DNA of 64,000 bases from Antedon mediterranea (taxonomy: Eukaryota; Echinodermata; Crinoidea; Comatulida; Antedonidae), in assembly GCF_964355755.1 (NCBI RefSeq), contig NC_092673.1, forward strand, positions 18,979,001 to 19,043,000, read 5' to 3'. The notes below the pieces were generated by a model. That model saw nothing but the letters and a program-made list of their open reading frames with translations. It was not told the DNA's origin and did not search any database. Below, in pieces: positions 11,301-22,728 of this stretch (positions are counted from its first letter, which is position 1; every line of letters begins with the position of its first letter). The translations under genes were made by a program, and so were the position numbers.

Positions 11301-12349
11301 TTTGGGTTGGTTTGTACATTTGTATTCAACAATTTCAATTTTCAGCTCACCTCACCCGCTTAATGTATGTATGTATACATAATGTAAACGTACAACCATT
11401 GAGGAAAAATTCATCCATGGTACTGTACAACAAAAATCGATGTACAGCCTTTTTCATTATTAATCAACATATAATTACTAGATGTAATGTAAAATCTTTA
11501 TTTTTCAAGAATAGTACTGTACGTAGGTGCTGTATTATAGCTACTGTCAGATATTCTACGTGTGGCCATACAGTATAGCTAAATCTGAATTCAGTATTAG
11601 TATTAGTAATTTTGTTTTTATTTACATTTATTCATTGTGCCTTTAAATTTTTTTTAGCAACAAAAATAAAAATATAAAAGTTTAATTTATTTGAATTGGC
11701 ATAAATTATAACAAAAAACAAACAAAATTAGTGTTTCTATACTCACAATGTATGTGTCTGTCACAAAATATATATAACTATGAAATTATGAATTTTGTAT
11801 CTAGTTATAACCAATAATAACATTTTATATACTGTAGCTTATAAAATACGAATGGAGGTTTTAAAAAATGCTTATAAATTAGTATTAATTGACCAAAATT
11901 CATACTATAACCCAATACATACCTGCATAACTATATATCAAAATAAAGATAATTTAATAAGATATCATTTGATACTAAATAAAATGAGGTACATTTAAAA
12001 TTTACAACGTTATTAAAACAATAACAGGCGTATCTCTAATTTGACACCAAATGACCTTTGACCTCAAAATTACCCCCTTTCCCCAGCTCAAAATTCATGG
12101 AGGATTTTTTGGGATGACTTGGGAAAATCCACTGAAAAACCTTTGTTAATAATTATTTCACAGATTTGCATTTTTTTGACCTAAAATTCCCTAACTATTT
12201 TTATGTACAGTACTTTCTTTCAGTTTACAAAATAACATGCATTGTAATTAATATTGTAGCTTTTTGTTCAGTTAAAGATACATAATTAATAGTAGTACCA
12301 TGTAGTTAGGTATGGTAGTACAGCATATTTATAGACATTTATATTCTTG
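8341..12349. other. AT-rich intergenic DNA without a recognised gene
   Basis: I see no coding exon with domain support in this 4-kb stretch. It contains a short GTCTGTCGGTCTGTC tract (8871-8911), an ATATCA tandem run near 9480, and a segment at 11240-11300 (ctctacggacctaccgcagg) that distantly resembles the dispersed repeat at 63265-63475. Open frames at 11197, 11312 and 11795 show no domain. Confidence 0.45.
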
Positions 12350-12475
12350 TAGTTCATATGTTCCTTTTTGTCATTTACTGTAACCGTAAGACTTTGTTTT
12401 TTTTTTTGTGATGTATTGAAATGTTAAACTTCAAACTTCGAATTGCAATAAAGAAACATTGAATCGAATACAATA
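12350..12475 (+). mobile_element. Probable LINE 3'-tail remnant
   Basis: T-rich sequence followed by attgcaataaagaaacattg and an ATTGAATCGAATAC end looks like the 3' untranslated end of a non-LTR element in + orientation. No coding part remains. It abuts the truncated end of the Copia element at about 12485. Confidence 0.4.
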
Positions 12476-12489
12476 TAAGGTAAATTAAA

Positions 12490-13165
12490 CACACAAAGTC
12501 ATGATACTTTGTGGTATTGGGCCAGCTAAGTCACTGTGTACTAGATCTAATGGAATGCGCGGGCATCAGCCTGTCTATTCCTAGTTTTTACCATCTTTCC
12601 TAACATACAAACTTCACAATTTATGTTAGTACTCACGTCACCTTCGATTTTCATCCCTCCTACAACATTTTGTAATTTTATAATATCATCTTTGTTACAA
12701 TGGCCAAGAATATTGTGCCATTCATGTATTTCACGTGCAACACTTATTACAGTACTATTGTTAACATTACAAGTGTTCATGTAATATAGTTGACCTTCCA
12801 TTGTGATGTTGAATCTGGTTCCATCCCTATGAAACAATTCCGCTGTCGTTGGCTTGAAATTCACTGTTGCCCCATTTTTGGTTGCAGATCGTACCGATAG
12901 TGTAGGATGGTACACACAGTGCATTCCGTAAAATTGTTTCGCAGATTCTACCTTGATCATCAATGAGATAAATCTTCGCATCTCCTCGTTTCGTTGCAAT
13001 GTTAGAATATTTCTTGCCATCTGCCAATTCCATTGTATGTGCTTCCGGTTTGAAGCCTTTTTAAAACTTGATGGAACTTTGATTCATCTATAATAATGTG
13101 TGATGACGCACCTGTATCCACTAACAGTCCATGCTTATTAATATCGGTGATGGTTGGTTCATTCA
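12490..13165 (-). pseudogene. Copia protease, gag-pre-integrase and integrase N-terminus, frameshifted
   Basis: The aspartic protease motif DTGASSH is encoded at 13098-13118. The gag-pre-integrase segment follows, with HNILGH, then a CEVCMLGK cysteine pair (12735-12600), the zinc-binding region preceding Copia integrase. A different frame then gives PLDLVHSDLAGPIP (about 12540-12500), the start of the integrase catalytic core with its first Asp, before the element ends. At least two frame changes are needed to read through. Confidence 0.82.
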
Positions 13166-13387
13166 TTTTGAATGCGAACGTGTGGTTCTCATCATCACTT
13201 GTATCATTTGTCGATTTTGCATAATCGTTCTTCCTTTTACATTCGTATTGCGTATTGTGTGTTGACGTTTTACATGTCTACACCATCGCTGTGAGTTAGT
13301 TTGTTTGTTTCTGTAACAGTCTTTTGCTTTATGTCCAGGCTTTTTACATTCGTAGCAGATTAGTTGTTTAATTGGATAAGTTTTCAT
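13163..13387 (-). pseudogene. Copia gag zinc-knuckle segment
   Basis: Residues CYECKKPGHKAKDC form a CX2CX4HX4C zinc knuckle near the N-terminal end of the fragment. This is the nucleic-acid-binding part of the Copia gag. It was separated from the rest of gag (16664-16146) by the LINE insertion, and the frame then shifts before the protease. Confidence 0.85.
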
Positions 13388-13399
13388 GACGGAGTCGTT

Positions 13400-16085
13400 A
13401 ACATAGTCATAGTCATAGTCATATATACTTTATTGTCCATTTAAAAAACAGAAATGTGATTTGAAAACTGGCAAAATACAAAAATATAAAATACAATTTA
13501 CAAAAACACACACAAAAAGTTAAGAGGCTAAAAATTGTTAAAATTAGATAAAAATTATCGGTTACAATTACATTTTACCTTTGTACTCTGGAGTTATATA
13601 AGTGTATAGCATTAGGTACAAACGAGCACCTAAACCGTTTTGTTTTGGTATTAAGTGCACGTAGTCTTATGCCAGAATTCATGAGAGCAAATTGTTTGTG
13701 AAGAGGATGTGTTTCATCATCAATGATACTTTTTACTTTTTTTAACACATTTTCTTTATACAAGGATTCAACATCAGGTAAGTGCTCTCCTACTAGTCTA
13801 ATTGCTCTATTTCCTATTCGATTAAGTTTAATTTTATCTTTTTGCATTGTATTACCATAAAAACAAACATTACAAAAAAGTATTACACTGAGAACTACAG
13901 AGTTATAAAACAATTTAAGTATAGTTTTGTCAATTTGTAGGTACTTCATTTTTCTTAAAATAAACATCCTTTGGTTGGCTTTGCATGTGGCTTTATTTAC
14001 ATTATTTATCCAATTTAGCTTATTGTCAATTATACAACCCAGATATTTGTACTCATTTACTACTTCAATCTCATTTTCATTTATAATCAGAGGTTCTAAG
14101 GGTTCTTTAATTTTCCTAAAATCAATTTGCATTTCTTTTGTTTTCTTTATGTTTAGTTTCAGGTTGTTATTGCAGCACCAGTGATAAAAATCACATCCTA
14201 GTTGTCTATAGCTTGTTTCATCATTGCCAGTAATGTATCCAGTGATGACTGTGTCATCTGCATATTTTACTATACAACATTCATTTGAATTGGCTCTGAA
14301 ACTGCTGGTGAACAGTGAAAACAACATTGGGGAGATAACAGACCCTTGTGGCGTGCCAATGCTAACAGTTCTTTTATCAGATAAAATACCGTTTAGTTTA
14401 ACATACTGGAACCTTTTTGTTAAGAAATTATATATCCATGAAGTCAATGTGTCGTTTACGTTCATTTCTTTAAGTTTGCGTACTAATGAACCAGGTTCAA
14501 CGGTATTAAAAGCACTAGAAAAATCTATATACAAACATCTTACATATGATTTAGGCACATCTAAATGTTGGTAAATAGTATGTAAGTGGAAGAGCACAGC
14601 ATCTTCAACACTTCTATTACTCTGATAGGCAAATTGGAGAGGATCGAGAAACAATTTGGTCTGATCAAGCAACTGCCTAAGTACAATCTTTTCTAGGCAC
14701 TTACCAACATTGGATGTGATAGCTATTGGCCTATAGTCGTTAAGTTCCTTGGGATTTTTTATCTTAGGAATAGGTGAGATACAGGCCGTTTTCCATTGAT
14801 TGGGCACTGTACCACTTGCTAAACTCTCATTAAAAAGTTTGGTATATATCGGTGCCAACTCTTGGTTGCAGTATTTAATAACACGATTTCCAATTCCATC
14901 AGGGCCAGTACTTTTACCAGGCTTTACTTTGGCGAATACATTACGCACATCAACTACATTTATGACTGCATTGTTTACTAATGAAGTCTCATTTTCGCGG
15001 ATTTCTGTGTCTTCATTTTCATTTTTGGTAACTAATATCTCGGATTCAAAACGACAGAAAAAGTTGTTTAAGTCATTAGCGAAGTTCTCACTTCCATGTA
15101 CACGCAATATGGTTTCTTTGTAGCCGGTTAGTGTTTTAATTGCTTTCCATGCTGCTTTAGGATTTTTGTCTTTAAATTTATTTTCTAGTGTTTTTTTGTA
15201 TTTCAGTTTACTATTTTTTATACACTTGTTTATTTCCTTTTGAATTTCCTTGACTTTAGGAGTATCTTTTCCTCTATGCGCTATACGCTTATCTTGTAAC
15301 AGTTTCCTTAGTTGGTTAGAGATCCATGGTTTTTCATTTGCATATATCTTTTTTGTTACTTTAGGTATAACCATATCAACACAAAAGGATATGTATGCTG
15401 AGATTGTAGATACCCTTACATCAAGAGTATCATCAACATCGAGCATAATATCCCAATCAGTACATGCTAGACAGCCACGCAACTTTTCAACCACCTCTGT
15501 ACTCCACAACTGCTGTTGTATAACTACTGGTTTTGACTGTTTTAATTTTGTCTTGTATTTTGGCATAATATGTATATTGTTATGATCAGAATTTCCAAGT
15601 TTTGAACAGATTTTGCTTGTATATGCATTTTTCACATTGCAGTAGCATAAGTCCAGTGTAGCACTGCCTCTTGTTTCTACAGAGATTGCTTGTTCATAAG
15701 TAGGTAGCACATCCTTCAAAGTGCATTTGTTGAAGTCTCCTAGAATTATTTGTGGAGCGTCCGGTGCCATTGTTTCATACCGGTGAACAGTACTGGAAAT
15801 AGTCTCACTCGCATTATCAATATTTGCATTTGGGTGTATGTAGCACACTGTAAGAAAAATTTGAGAAAATTCTCGTGGTAGATAGAAGGGTCTTGCACTT
15901 ATGGTCAGTAATTCTATATCCGGCGTACAGAGTTGTTCACGTATCCTCCAGTTACTACACCATGCTTTATTTATATAAAAGCATACTCCTCCTCCTCGTT
16001 TTTTCCCAGACTCTACAGTTCTATCCGCTCTAGCTAATTCAAAATTACTTAGTACTAATTCGCTGTAAATAATATTATTATATTA
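13400..16085 (-). mobile_element. L2-type LINE inserted in the Copia gag
   Basis: The 3' end carries an ATAGTC/CATAGT tandem tail (13402-13425) typical of L2-group LINEs. The 5' end is cut within the endonuclease near 16085. Copia sequence on the two sides shares GTTAA (13397-13401 and about 16083-16087), a possible target-site duplication. The insertion lies between the gag UBN2-like region and the zinc knuckle. Confidence 0.83.
13575..16067 (-). pseudogene. L2-type LINE ORF2: endonuclease (partial) and reverse transcriptase
   Basis: The frame opens at about 16067 without its own start codon and runs to 13575, about 830 codons. First comes the C-terminal part of an APE-type endonuclease: RADR, SGKKRGGGVCFYIN, then the GDFN motif and an SDH motif. 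The reverse transcriptase follows with YRPIAITS, YIDFSSAFNT, GTPQGSVISPMLFSLF and the catalytic KYADDT. The C-terminal part resembles Maui/L2 elements. Apart from the lost N-terminus the frame is intact, so the copy is young. It is 5'-truncated and non-autonomous. Confidence 0.9.
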
Positions 16086-16087
16086 AC

Positions 16088-16664
16088 GTTGGTACTTACC
16101 ATTTTGCTGGCCTTTAAATTCTCTTCATAATTTTTGAGAGAGGTCTTAAATTCTGATAATGTTGGCTGATTTTTCTGTGTTTAGCGTATTATACTCTTCT
16201 GGTAGTCCTTTCAGTACCATTGACATTAGCAGTGAGTCACTGACAACTTCCCCTGCTGTTTTTAACGACACTCCAATCGTTTCTGCTCGAATTACATAAT
16301 CGGTGGTAGTCTCAATTGCTTTCATCTTCAAAGAACCTAATTGTGAGTACATTGTTATTACTCTTGGTTTTCCTCTACCTAGGTAATGTTCACGAAGGAT
16401 CGTTAGCGCTTTACGCCCATCATCTTTAGCATCACGAATAATCAGTGATAGCGACCTGTCATCTAGACATTGAACAAGCTCCGCAAAAGCATTTGCATTC
16501 TTGTTTGCATCAGGAGGATATTCGTCTCCTGGATTTATTACACCATGCAACTTCTGTAGACGCATATATCCTAAAAACTTAACTTCCCAGAGTTCATACT
16601 GGGACTCATCGCCGTTGAATAATATTCTTCTGGGCCCATAACCTGTTAGATTATGAGTAGCCAT
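16088..16664 (-). pseudogene. Copia gag (UBN2-like), frameshifted
   Basis: It starts at an ATG (16664), 54 bp downstream of the putative LTR. The first 165 residues follow the pattern of Copia gag proteins of the UBN2 type, with WEVKFLGYMRLQKLHG near the start, then LTILREHYLG and MVLKGLPEEYNTL. A one-base shift near 16160 ends the frame early; in another frame the protein continues (LSEFKTSLKNYEENLK) up to the LINE junction at about 16088. Confidence 0.82.
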
Positions 16665-16718
16665 AATCTCGACTTGGAAGCAAATAACAACGGATAAAAA
16701 TAAGATATAACTAAACAG

Positions 16719-16990
16719 TGTTACATGAGAACTTGAACTACAGTTTATTCAGAACTTGTATTATAATATATGTACAGTACAATGAAATGTGATTGGTCAG
16801 TTAATAACTAGAAAAGAGGTGGGGCATTCCACCTATCAGTACATCATGTACTTATACACCTGTCATTAATAAAGGTGCTAAATCAGATGTGTTTAGTATA
16901 ACTTGACAACTGACCTCCACTAGGGTATAATTATTGACTGGTTCCCAGACTACAAGACTGGTATCACTGACAACTTAATGGATCATAACA
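16719..16990 (-). repeat. Putative Copia 5' LTR
   Basis: On the minus strand the 272-bp segment starts TGTTATGATCC and ends CATGTAACA, so it is bounded by the inverted pair TGTTA/TAACA, as is usual for Copia LTRs. It lies just upstream of the gag ATG. Because the element is truncated at the other end, no second LTR is available for comparison, and the boundary is inferred from the terminal motif only. Confidence 0.6.
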
Positions 16991-17597
16991 GACTTATTAT
17001 AATTAGATGAGAGCCTATACTTCAACAGACTGGTAAACCTAAATTTGTAATTTGAAAAATTCAGGGTGCTGAATAATAATAATGATTTGCTGTTACCCCT
17101 AGCAACACGATATTCAGGCAAAGTCCATTTCAAAATGCGTTATCAATAGATGGTTCATAGATTATGTAGTATGTAGAATATTAAAACAATTTTGCTTTAT
17201 AAAATAAAACAGAAATACAAATTATTGATTAATTGGTTATTGCTTTAATAATTCATAAATATTATTGAAAAAAGATAAATTCCCTTTCATCCTTTACATC
17301 CTTACATCACTCCTATTAGACTTTGTCATGCACAAACATATATTAGTATTTTCAATGTCTGATCATTTTGACCGTTGGTTATCAACGCTTAATTCATAAC
17401 TTTATAATTTACTCATCAGCGTATTGATTTTATTGAGTACAGAGATTAGGCCGGCTTTACTCACCAACGTCTGTACTCACAATTGTCCAGAGGGAGGTTT
17501 TTGCTGTTTTTTGGGGGTCTAAAATATAGCAGCCGAATTGAATGGCAGCCATTTGTATTAATTAAAGAAAAGTCATACAGTAATTGGCATTTGTGAA
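16991..17597. other. AT-rich intergenic DNA
   Basis: Nothing recognisable was found between the Copia LTR and the 31-bp minisatellite. Confidence 0.5.
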
Positions 17598-19041
17598 AAT
17601 GAATCCAGGTCATCTTCATGCAGTAACACCAGCATACAGGTCATCTTCATGCAGTAACACCAGCATACAGGTCATCTTCATTCAGTAACACCAGCATACA
17701 GGTCATCTTTATGCAGTAATTCACAAGCATACAGCTCATTTTCATTCAGTAACGCCAGCATACAGGTCATCTTCTTTCATTAACACCAGCATACAGGTCA
17801 TCTTCATTCAGTAACACCAGCATACAGGTCATCTTCATTCAGTCAGTAACACCAGCATACAGGTCATCTTCATTCAGTAAGACCAGCATACAGGTCATAT
17901 TCATTCAGTAACACCAGCATACAGGTTATCTTCATGCAATAACGCCAGCATAAAGGTCATCTTCATTCAGTAACACCAGCATACAGGTCATCTTCATTCA
18001 GTAACACCAGCATATAGGTCATTTTCATTCAGTAACACCAGCATACTGGTCATCTTCATTCAGTAACGGCAGCATACAGGTCATCTTCATTCAGTAACGC
18101 CAGCATACAGGTCATCTTCATTCAGTAACACCAGCATAGAGGTCACCTTCATTCAGTAAGACCAGTATACAGGTCATCTTCATTCAGTAAGACCAGCATA
18201 CATGTCATCTTCATTCAGTAACACCAGCATACAGGTCATCTTCATGCAGTAACACCAGCATACAGGTCATCTTCGTTCAGTAACACCAGCATACAGGTCA
18301 TCTTTATGCAGTAATTCACAAGCATACAGCTCATTTTCATTCAGTAACGCCAGCATACAGGTCATCTTCTTTCATTAACACCAGCATACAGGTCATCTTC
18401 ATTCAGTAACACCAGCATACAGGTCATCTTCATTCAGTCAGTAACACCAGCATACAGGTCATCTTCATTCAGTAAGACCAGCATACAGGTCATCTTCATT
18501 CAGTAATGCCAGCATACAGATCATCTTCATTCAGTAACACCAGCATACAGATCATCTTCATTCAGTAACACCAGCATACAGATCATCTTCATTCAGTAAT
18601 GCCAGCATACAGGTCATCTTCATTCAGTAATGCCAGCATACAGATCATCTTCATTCAGTAATGCCAGCATTCAGATCATCTTCATTCAGTAACACCAGCA
18701 TACAGATCATCTTCATTCAGTAACACCAGCATACAGATCATCTTCATTCATTAACACCAGCATACAGATCATTTTCATTCAGTAACACCAGCATACAGAT
18801 CATCTTCATTCAGTAAGACCAGCATACAGATCATCTTCATTCAGTAACACCAGCATACAAGTCATCTTCATGCAGTAACACCAGCATACAGGTCATCTTA
18901 ATGCAGTAACACCAGCATACAGGTCATCTTAATGCAGTAACACTAGCATACAGGTCATCTTCATAAAGGTAACACCAGCATACAGGTTATCTTCATGTAG
19001 TAACACCAGCATACAGGTTATCTTTATTCTGTAACACCAGC
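17598..19041 (+). repeat. 31-bp minisatellite, left part (~46 copies)
   Basis: Tandem 31-bp units have consensus GGTCATCTTCATTCAGTAAC then ACCAGCATACA. Positions vary (CAGATCAT, TAATGCCAGC, CATGCAGT), and a TAATTCACAAGC unit recurs at 17719 and 18311 inside a duplicated ~590-bp block, so longer blocks have been copied as well as single units. The array continues at 28434 beyond the LTR element. Confidence 0.95.
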
Positions 19042-19202
19042 GCCAATAAGGTTGATGTTTATATGCCACAACTCTACAGATCACACATAGACCGATGTAA
19101 TGCGAATAATGTATTTTAATAACAGTCAATAACTCAATACAACAACATGGAAATCAAAGCAACAACGCACGAACAACTCCAGCCCATGAGGGCGCACTGG
19201 CG
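19042..19202 (-). repeat. Gypsy 3' LTR
   Basis: 161 bp, GCCAATAAGG...CACTGGCG on the + strand. It matches 28276-28433 except for a CAA indel near 19136 and a change beside it. The ends form GCCA/TGGC rather than the usual TG/CA. Confidence 0.85.
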
Positions 19203-19206
19203 TGAC

Positions 19207-19232
19207 TACTTTTCTTTCTTCTTCTTTCTTAA
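19207..19232 (-). promoter_or_regulatory. Polypurine tract of the Gypsy element
   Basis: Minus-strand reading gives AAGAAAGAAGAAGAAAGAAA just before the 3' LTR, the position and composition of a polypurine tract that primes plus-strand DNA synthesis. Confidence 0.75.
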
Positions 19233-19387
19233 TCAGTTTTAATCTAAAACAATATCCTTTAAAGCAATACATGAGAAAAGCAAAACATATGGTAACCGGC
19301 ATCACAAAATCAAAGCAAAAAATAAAATCATGTTATTCAGAGTGAAACTTGTTAAAAAATAAAATAACATGCAAGATCGTAAAACCA

Positions 19388-22324
19388 CTAGTCCATAATA
19401 AATTCAGCAAATTGGTTTGGTAGGTGGTGAGAGCGTTGAGGTCTTGAACAAGACTGAGAAGTTGGTTCATCGCGAATCTGGTTGTAGGGCGGATCATTAT
19501 CATGAACATCTTCAAGGACGGTGTTTGTGGCACCGTCGACAAGCGGAGAAGATATCTCAACAGGAATGACAGGCTGAACTGGGGCAACCACGGTAGGTCC
19601 AAATGTATTATCCTCATTGTCCGATCCCTCACTCTGGTACTTTCGTGAGGTAAGTGTACTAGGAGCAAGTATAGAGCTAGGAACTTTAAAGCATTCGGAT
19701 CGCTTAACACGGTACGATGTGTTTCGTAACTGGGTTCCACTGAACTTGCGAACGCAACACCATGAACCATCAACAGATACGACAAGGTATCTCTTACGAG
19801 CGTCAGACTTGTTAAGATCTGCATACAGGTATACGAGATCACCCACCTCCACAAGAGTTGCAGGAGCAAGTTCACGAGTGGGAGCTTTTGAAATTCGACT
19901 GTATTTGTGATTAGAGGTGCGTGATGAGTGCTGTTCGCGGATAAGCTCGAGGTCAGAGAGTGGGATCTGTTCGTGGGAAAACTGGTCACGCTGGGTCCAC
20001 ATCTCACGAGCGGATAAACCACGGGAGCGAATGCGTGAGTTGAGTTGTGCGGTTGCACGAGCGAGTGCAATAGGCGAGATAAAACCAGCGTCAGGATCCA
20101 AACGAAGTAGCTCATCTTCCAGTTCTTGAATAGCCTTCTCGGCAATTGGATTTTTATTAACATTTTTAAGTCGGCCTATTTCAATACAGATGCGTTCCTG
20201 CTTGAGTAATGAGTCATTAACAAGTGCTTGGAATCCGGGTGCCCCGTCGGCACGGATAATGGCGTGGGGACCATCAAGGGGACGGAGCTCAACGCACATT
20301 CGGATAAGAGCGTCACGAAGTGAGTTACGCTGTTCGTTGTCAAGAAAACAAGCGACTGTGAATGACGTTACCGCTTCTCTCACAATCAGAATGAATTGAC
20401 GATTGCGCTTCATGACATCTGCAGCGAACGTAACACCCACAGTTTCCGGTGGGTCGCCAGTAGACTGATCGATAGAGGCCTTAGGAATTCGGCGAAGGGT
20501 GGCGCATTGGTGGCAAGATGAGGTGGTGACTTCGATCGATTTATCCATGTCGAGGGCATAAAAATATCGATGTGCCATTTGTTTGAGTTGGTGACAAGTC
20601 GGGTGGTCTAATCGGATGTGTAAGGCAGTAAGCAGGCCATGCAAAAACGGGCGTGGAACAATAATTCTTTCTCGTGGAAGAGCAAGTGGCTCATGAACGA
20701 GAGACACGAGAAGGTTGTCTTTGCTAAGTGATGCGACAGCGAGGTAGCGTTTGACATCTCTCTTATCGGTAACCTTTTTAGAAGGACGCGTACCTTGGAT
20801 TAAGTGGGCGTGTACCCTACGTAAATCAGGGCATTCAGATTGTAGTGAAAGCCATGCGGACCTACTTGTGAAGGGCAACTTGGATTGACCTGTGATGAAA
20901 TCGTGTGAAGCGATTCTGAGTACAACTGATTCCTCAGAGCGCTGAACAAAGGAACATACCTGGCAATTGGCATCAATGCATTCAGGAGCATTGCGGCTTG
21001 CAAAGTCTGAGGGAACATTCGCGGAACCAGCTAGGTGTCGAACGGAAACCTGGTATCGGCTAGCAGAGGACAGGAAAGTTGATACTCTGGGGCTCACGGA
21101 AAATTCACCCCGGCAAAGCTTTTCAAAAGCCTGCACGCACGGTTTACTGTCAGTTAAAACACAAGCTCGTTTAGTAGATTGAACAACATATGGACTAAAA
21201 TGCTTAACTGCGACAGCGATTGCCAGGGCTTCGATCTCACACGGGAGCCACGTAAGCTGTCGAGCTCTAAGTTTGGCACTAAAGAATCCGGAGATCCGCA
21301 GACTATCGTCTCGTCTAATGTATAGTGTTGCCCCAATTCCGTGTCTTTTTACTGAACCATCAGTGACTATCCAAAGCTGGTCATCTGGATGGGGTAACGT
21401 GATTGTTTGGCTGGTTGTGAGCAACTTTTGAGCAGTCTGAAAATCTTCACAAAGGGCATCACACCACGTGATTTTGTCTTGGGACTGTCGGCCAGCCACA
21501 GCATCGTCTAAAGGTGTGAGGATGGAAGCGCAGTTGGGGATAACCCGTGCGAGCACTTTATACGCCCCAATGAACGATCGGAGGCCCTTTACAGTCTTAG
21601 GGGGAGAACACGTAGCGAGCGTCGAAATACGATGTGGATTGGCTCTTAACGTGCCAAGGGACCATGTCCACCCGAGTATAGTGGTAGTTTTTGGGCAGAT
21701 AAATGTTTTACTTGCTGAGAGACTGAGGCCGCATCTATAAAGTTCGGACAGCAGTCGGCGCCAGTTGCAAAGTAACTCATCTAGGGTGTCTCCTCCGCAG
21801 TAGAGATCGTCTGCAATCTTGGCAATGACGCCTTCAGAGAGAAGCTCTCCTAAGACGCGGCAGGTTAGTTCCTCCAGCGCTGTTTCAGATCCCGGCATTC
21901 CCATAGCAGACCTGGCGTATACACGGATTCCTGTGAAGGGCGTGGCCACTCTGCAGTACTTCATCGATTCGCGTGAAAGCGGTATCTGATAAAATGCCTT
22001 AGTGAGGTCTGTAGAGATAATGTACTTCCACCTAGCGATATGACGAAGTACAGAGTTTACGTCAGGCATTAGTGAAGGCTGAGGTTTCGCGTATCGACCG
22101 ACATCCGCAAAGGCGGTTACAAGGCGGAATCCTCCGCTGTCTTTCTTTACTAAGAATGATGGGTTTAAATATTCTACTTGAATACCCGCATCTTCAGGTC
22201 GCACAAAAACACCCATCTTCTCTAAGTCGTCGAACTTCTCTTGAAGCTCAACAAGTTTGTCTCGCGAATACTGTGGAAGTCTGCCTTTTCGCTGTGGTGG
22301 CTGTACAGGGCCCATATAAGAATT
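19388..22324 (-). pseudogene. Gypsy pol: reverse transcriptase, RNase H, integrase
   Basis: About 978 open codons remain. Reverse transcriptase is recognisable from FRLVTAFADVGRY, TDLTKAFYQIPLS and the catalytic IADD (21802-21816; the first position is Ile instead of Tyr or Phe). RNase H follows with VTDGS (about 21350-21365) and the later LTDS. The integrase shows an HHCC zinc finger (H at about 20620 to CHQC at about 20510) and a DDE core: FAADVM, RADGAPG and NPIAEK, with 35 residues between the second Asp and the Glu. A basic C-terminal tail ends at 19388. The 5' part of the reverse transcriptase lies beyond the LINE, from 26219. Confidence 0.9.
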
Positions 22325-22728
22325 CACCAACCAGCATAGACGGACGGACGGTGCTACTTACAACTGATTATTTCACGATATTTTACACTACTTGGATTTA
22401 TATATATTTGATCTGAACTGTTAAAGTTAACAAGGAACTGAAATAAGGGAAGTGACACATTTTATTAGAGAAACCGTTTTTAGACTCATGTAACTAAGAC
22501 CTCTTACACCTAGGCCCACGGGTAGACAAAAACTGTACCATATAAGGTTTGATCGGCCCATTTCACCGCTGGGACCCTGATCAAAACCACCGCGTCTTAT
22601 TGCCCTTGAATTAGCCAATCAGTGCGAGGCGTCGTGTGCTTGGCAACAGTATTGTCTATTGTTTCTGTCACAAACAAAATCGTACCATTTCGTTCATATG
22701 CAAATACAAACACAAGCACGATAACGTT

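Larger units (their letters stand above)
12485..16990 (-). mobile_element. Copia-type LTR retrotransposon, 3'-truncated and split by a LINE
   Basis: In minus-strand order the element shows one LTR (16990-16719), gag (16664-16146), an L2-type LINE insertion (~16085-13400), the gag zinc knuckle (13387-13320), protease (around 13110), gag-pre-integrase (12740-12600) and the first residues of integrase (~12530-12490), where it stops. Reverse transcriptase, RNase H and the other LTR are missing. The domain order is that of Ty1/copia. Frameshifts separate several of the pieces, so it is inactive. Confidence 0.88.

Noticed and set aside
11197-11998. Several 60-90-codon frames in the 11-12 kb region
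   Set aside because: No recognisable motifs, overlapping frames, and base composition of the intergenic background.
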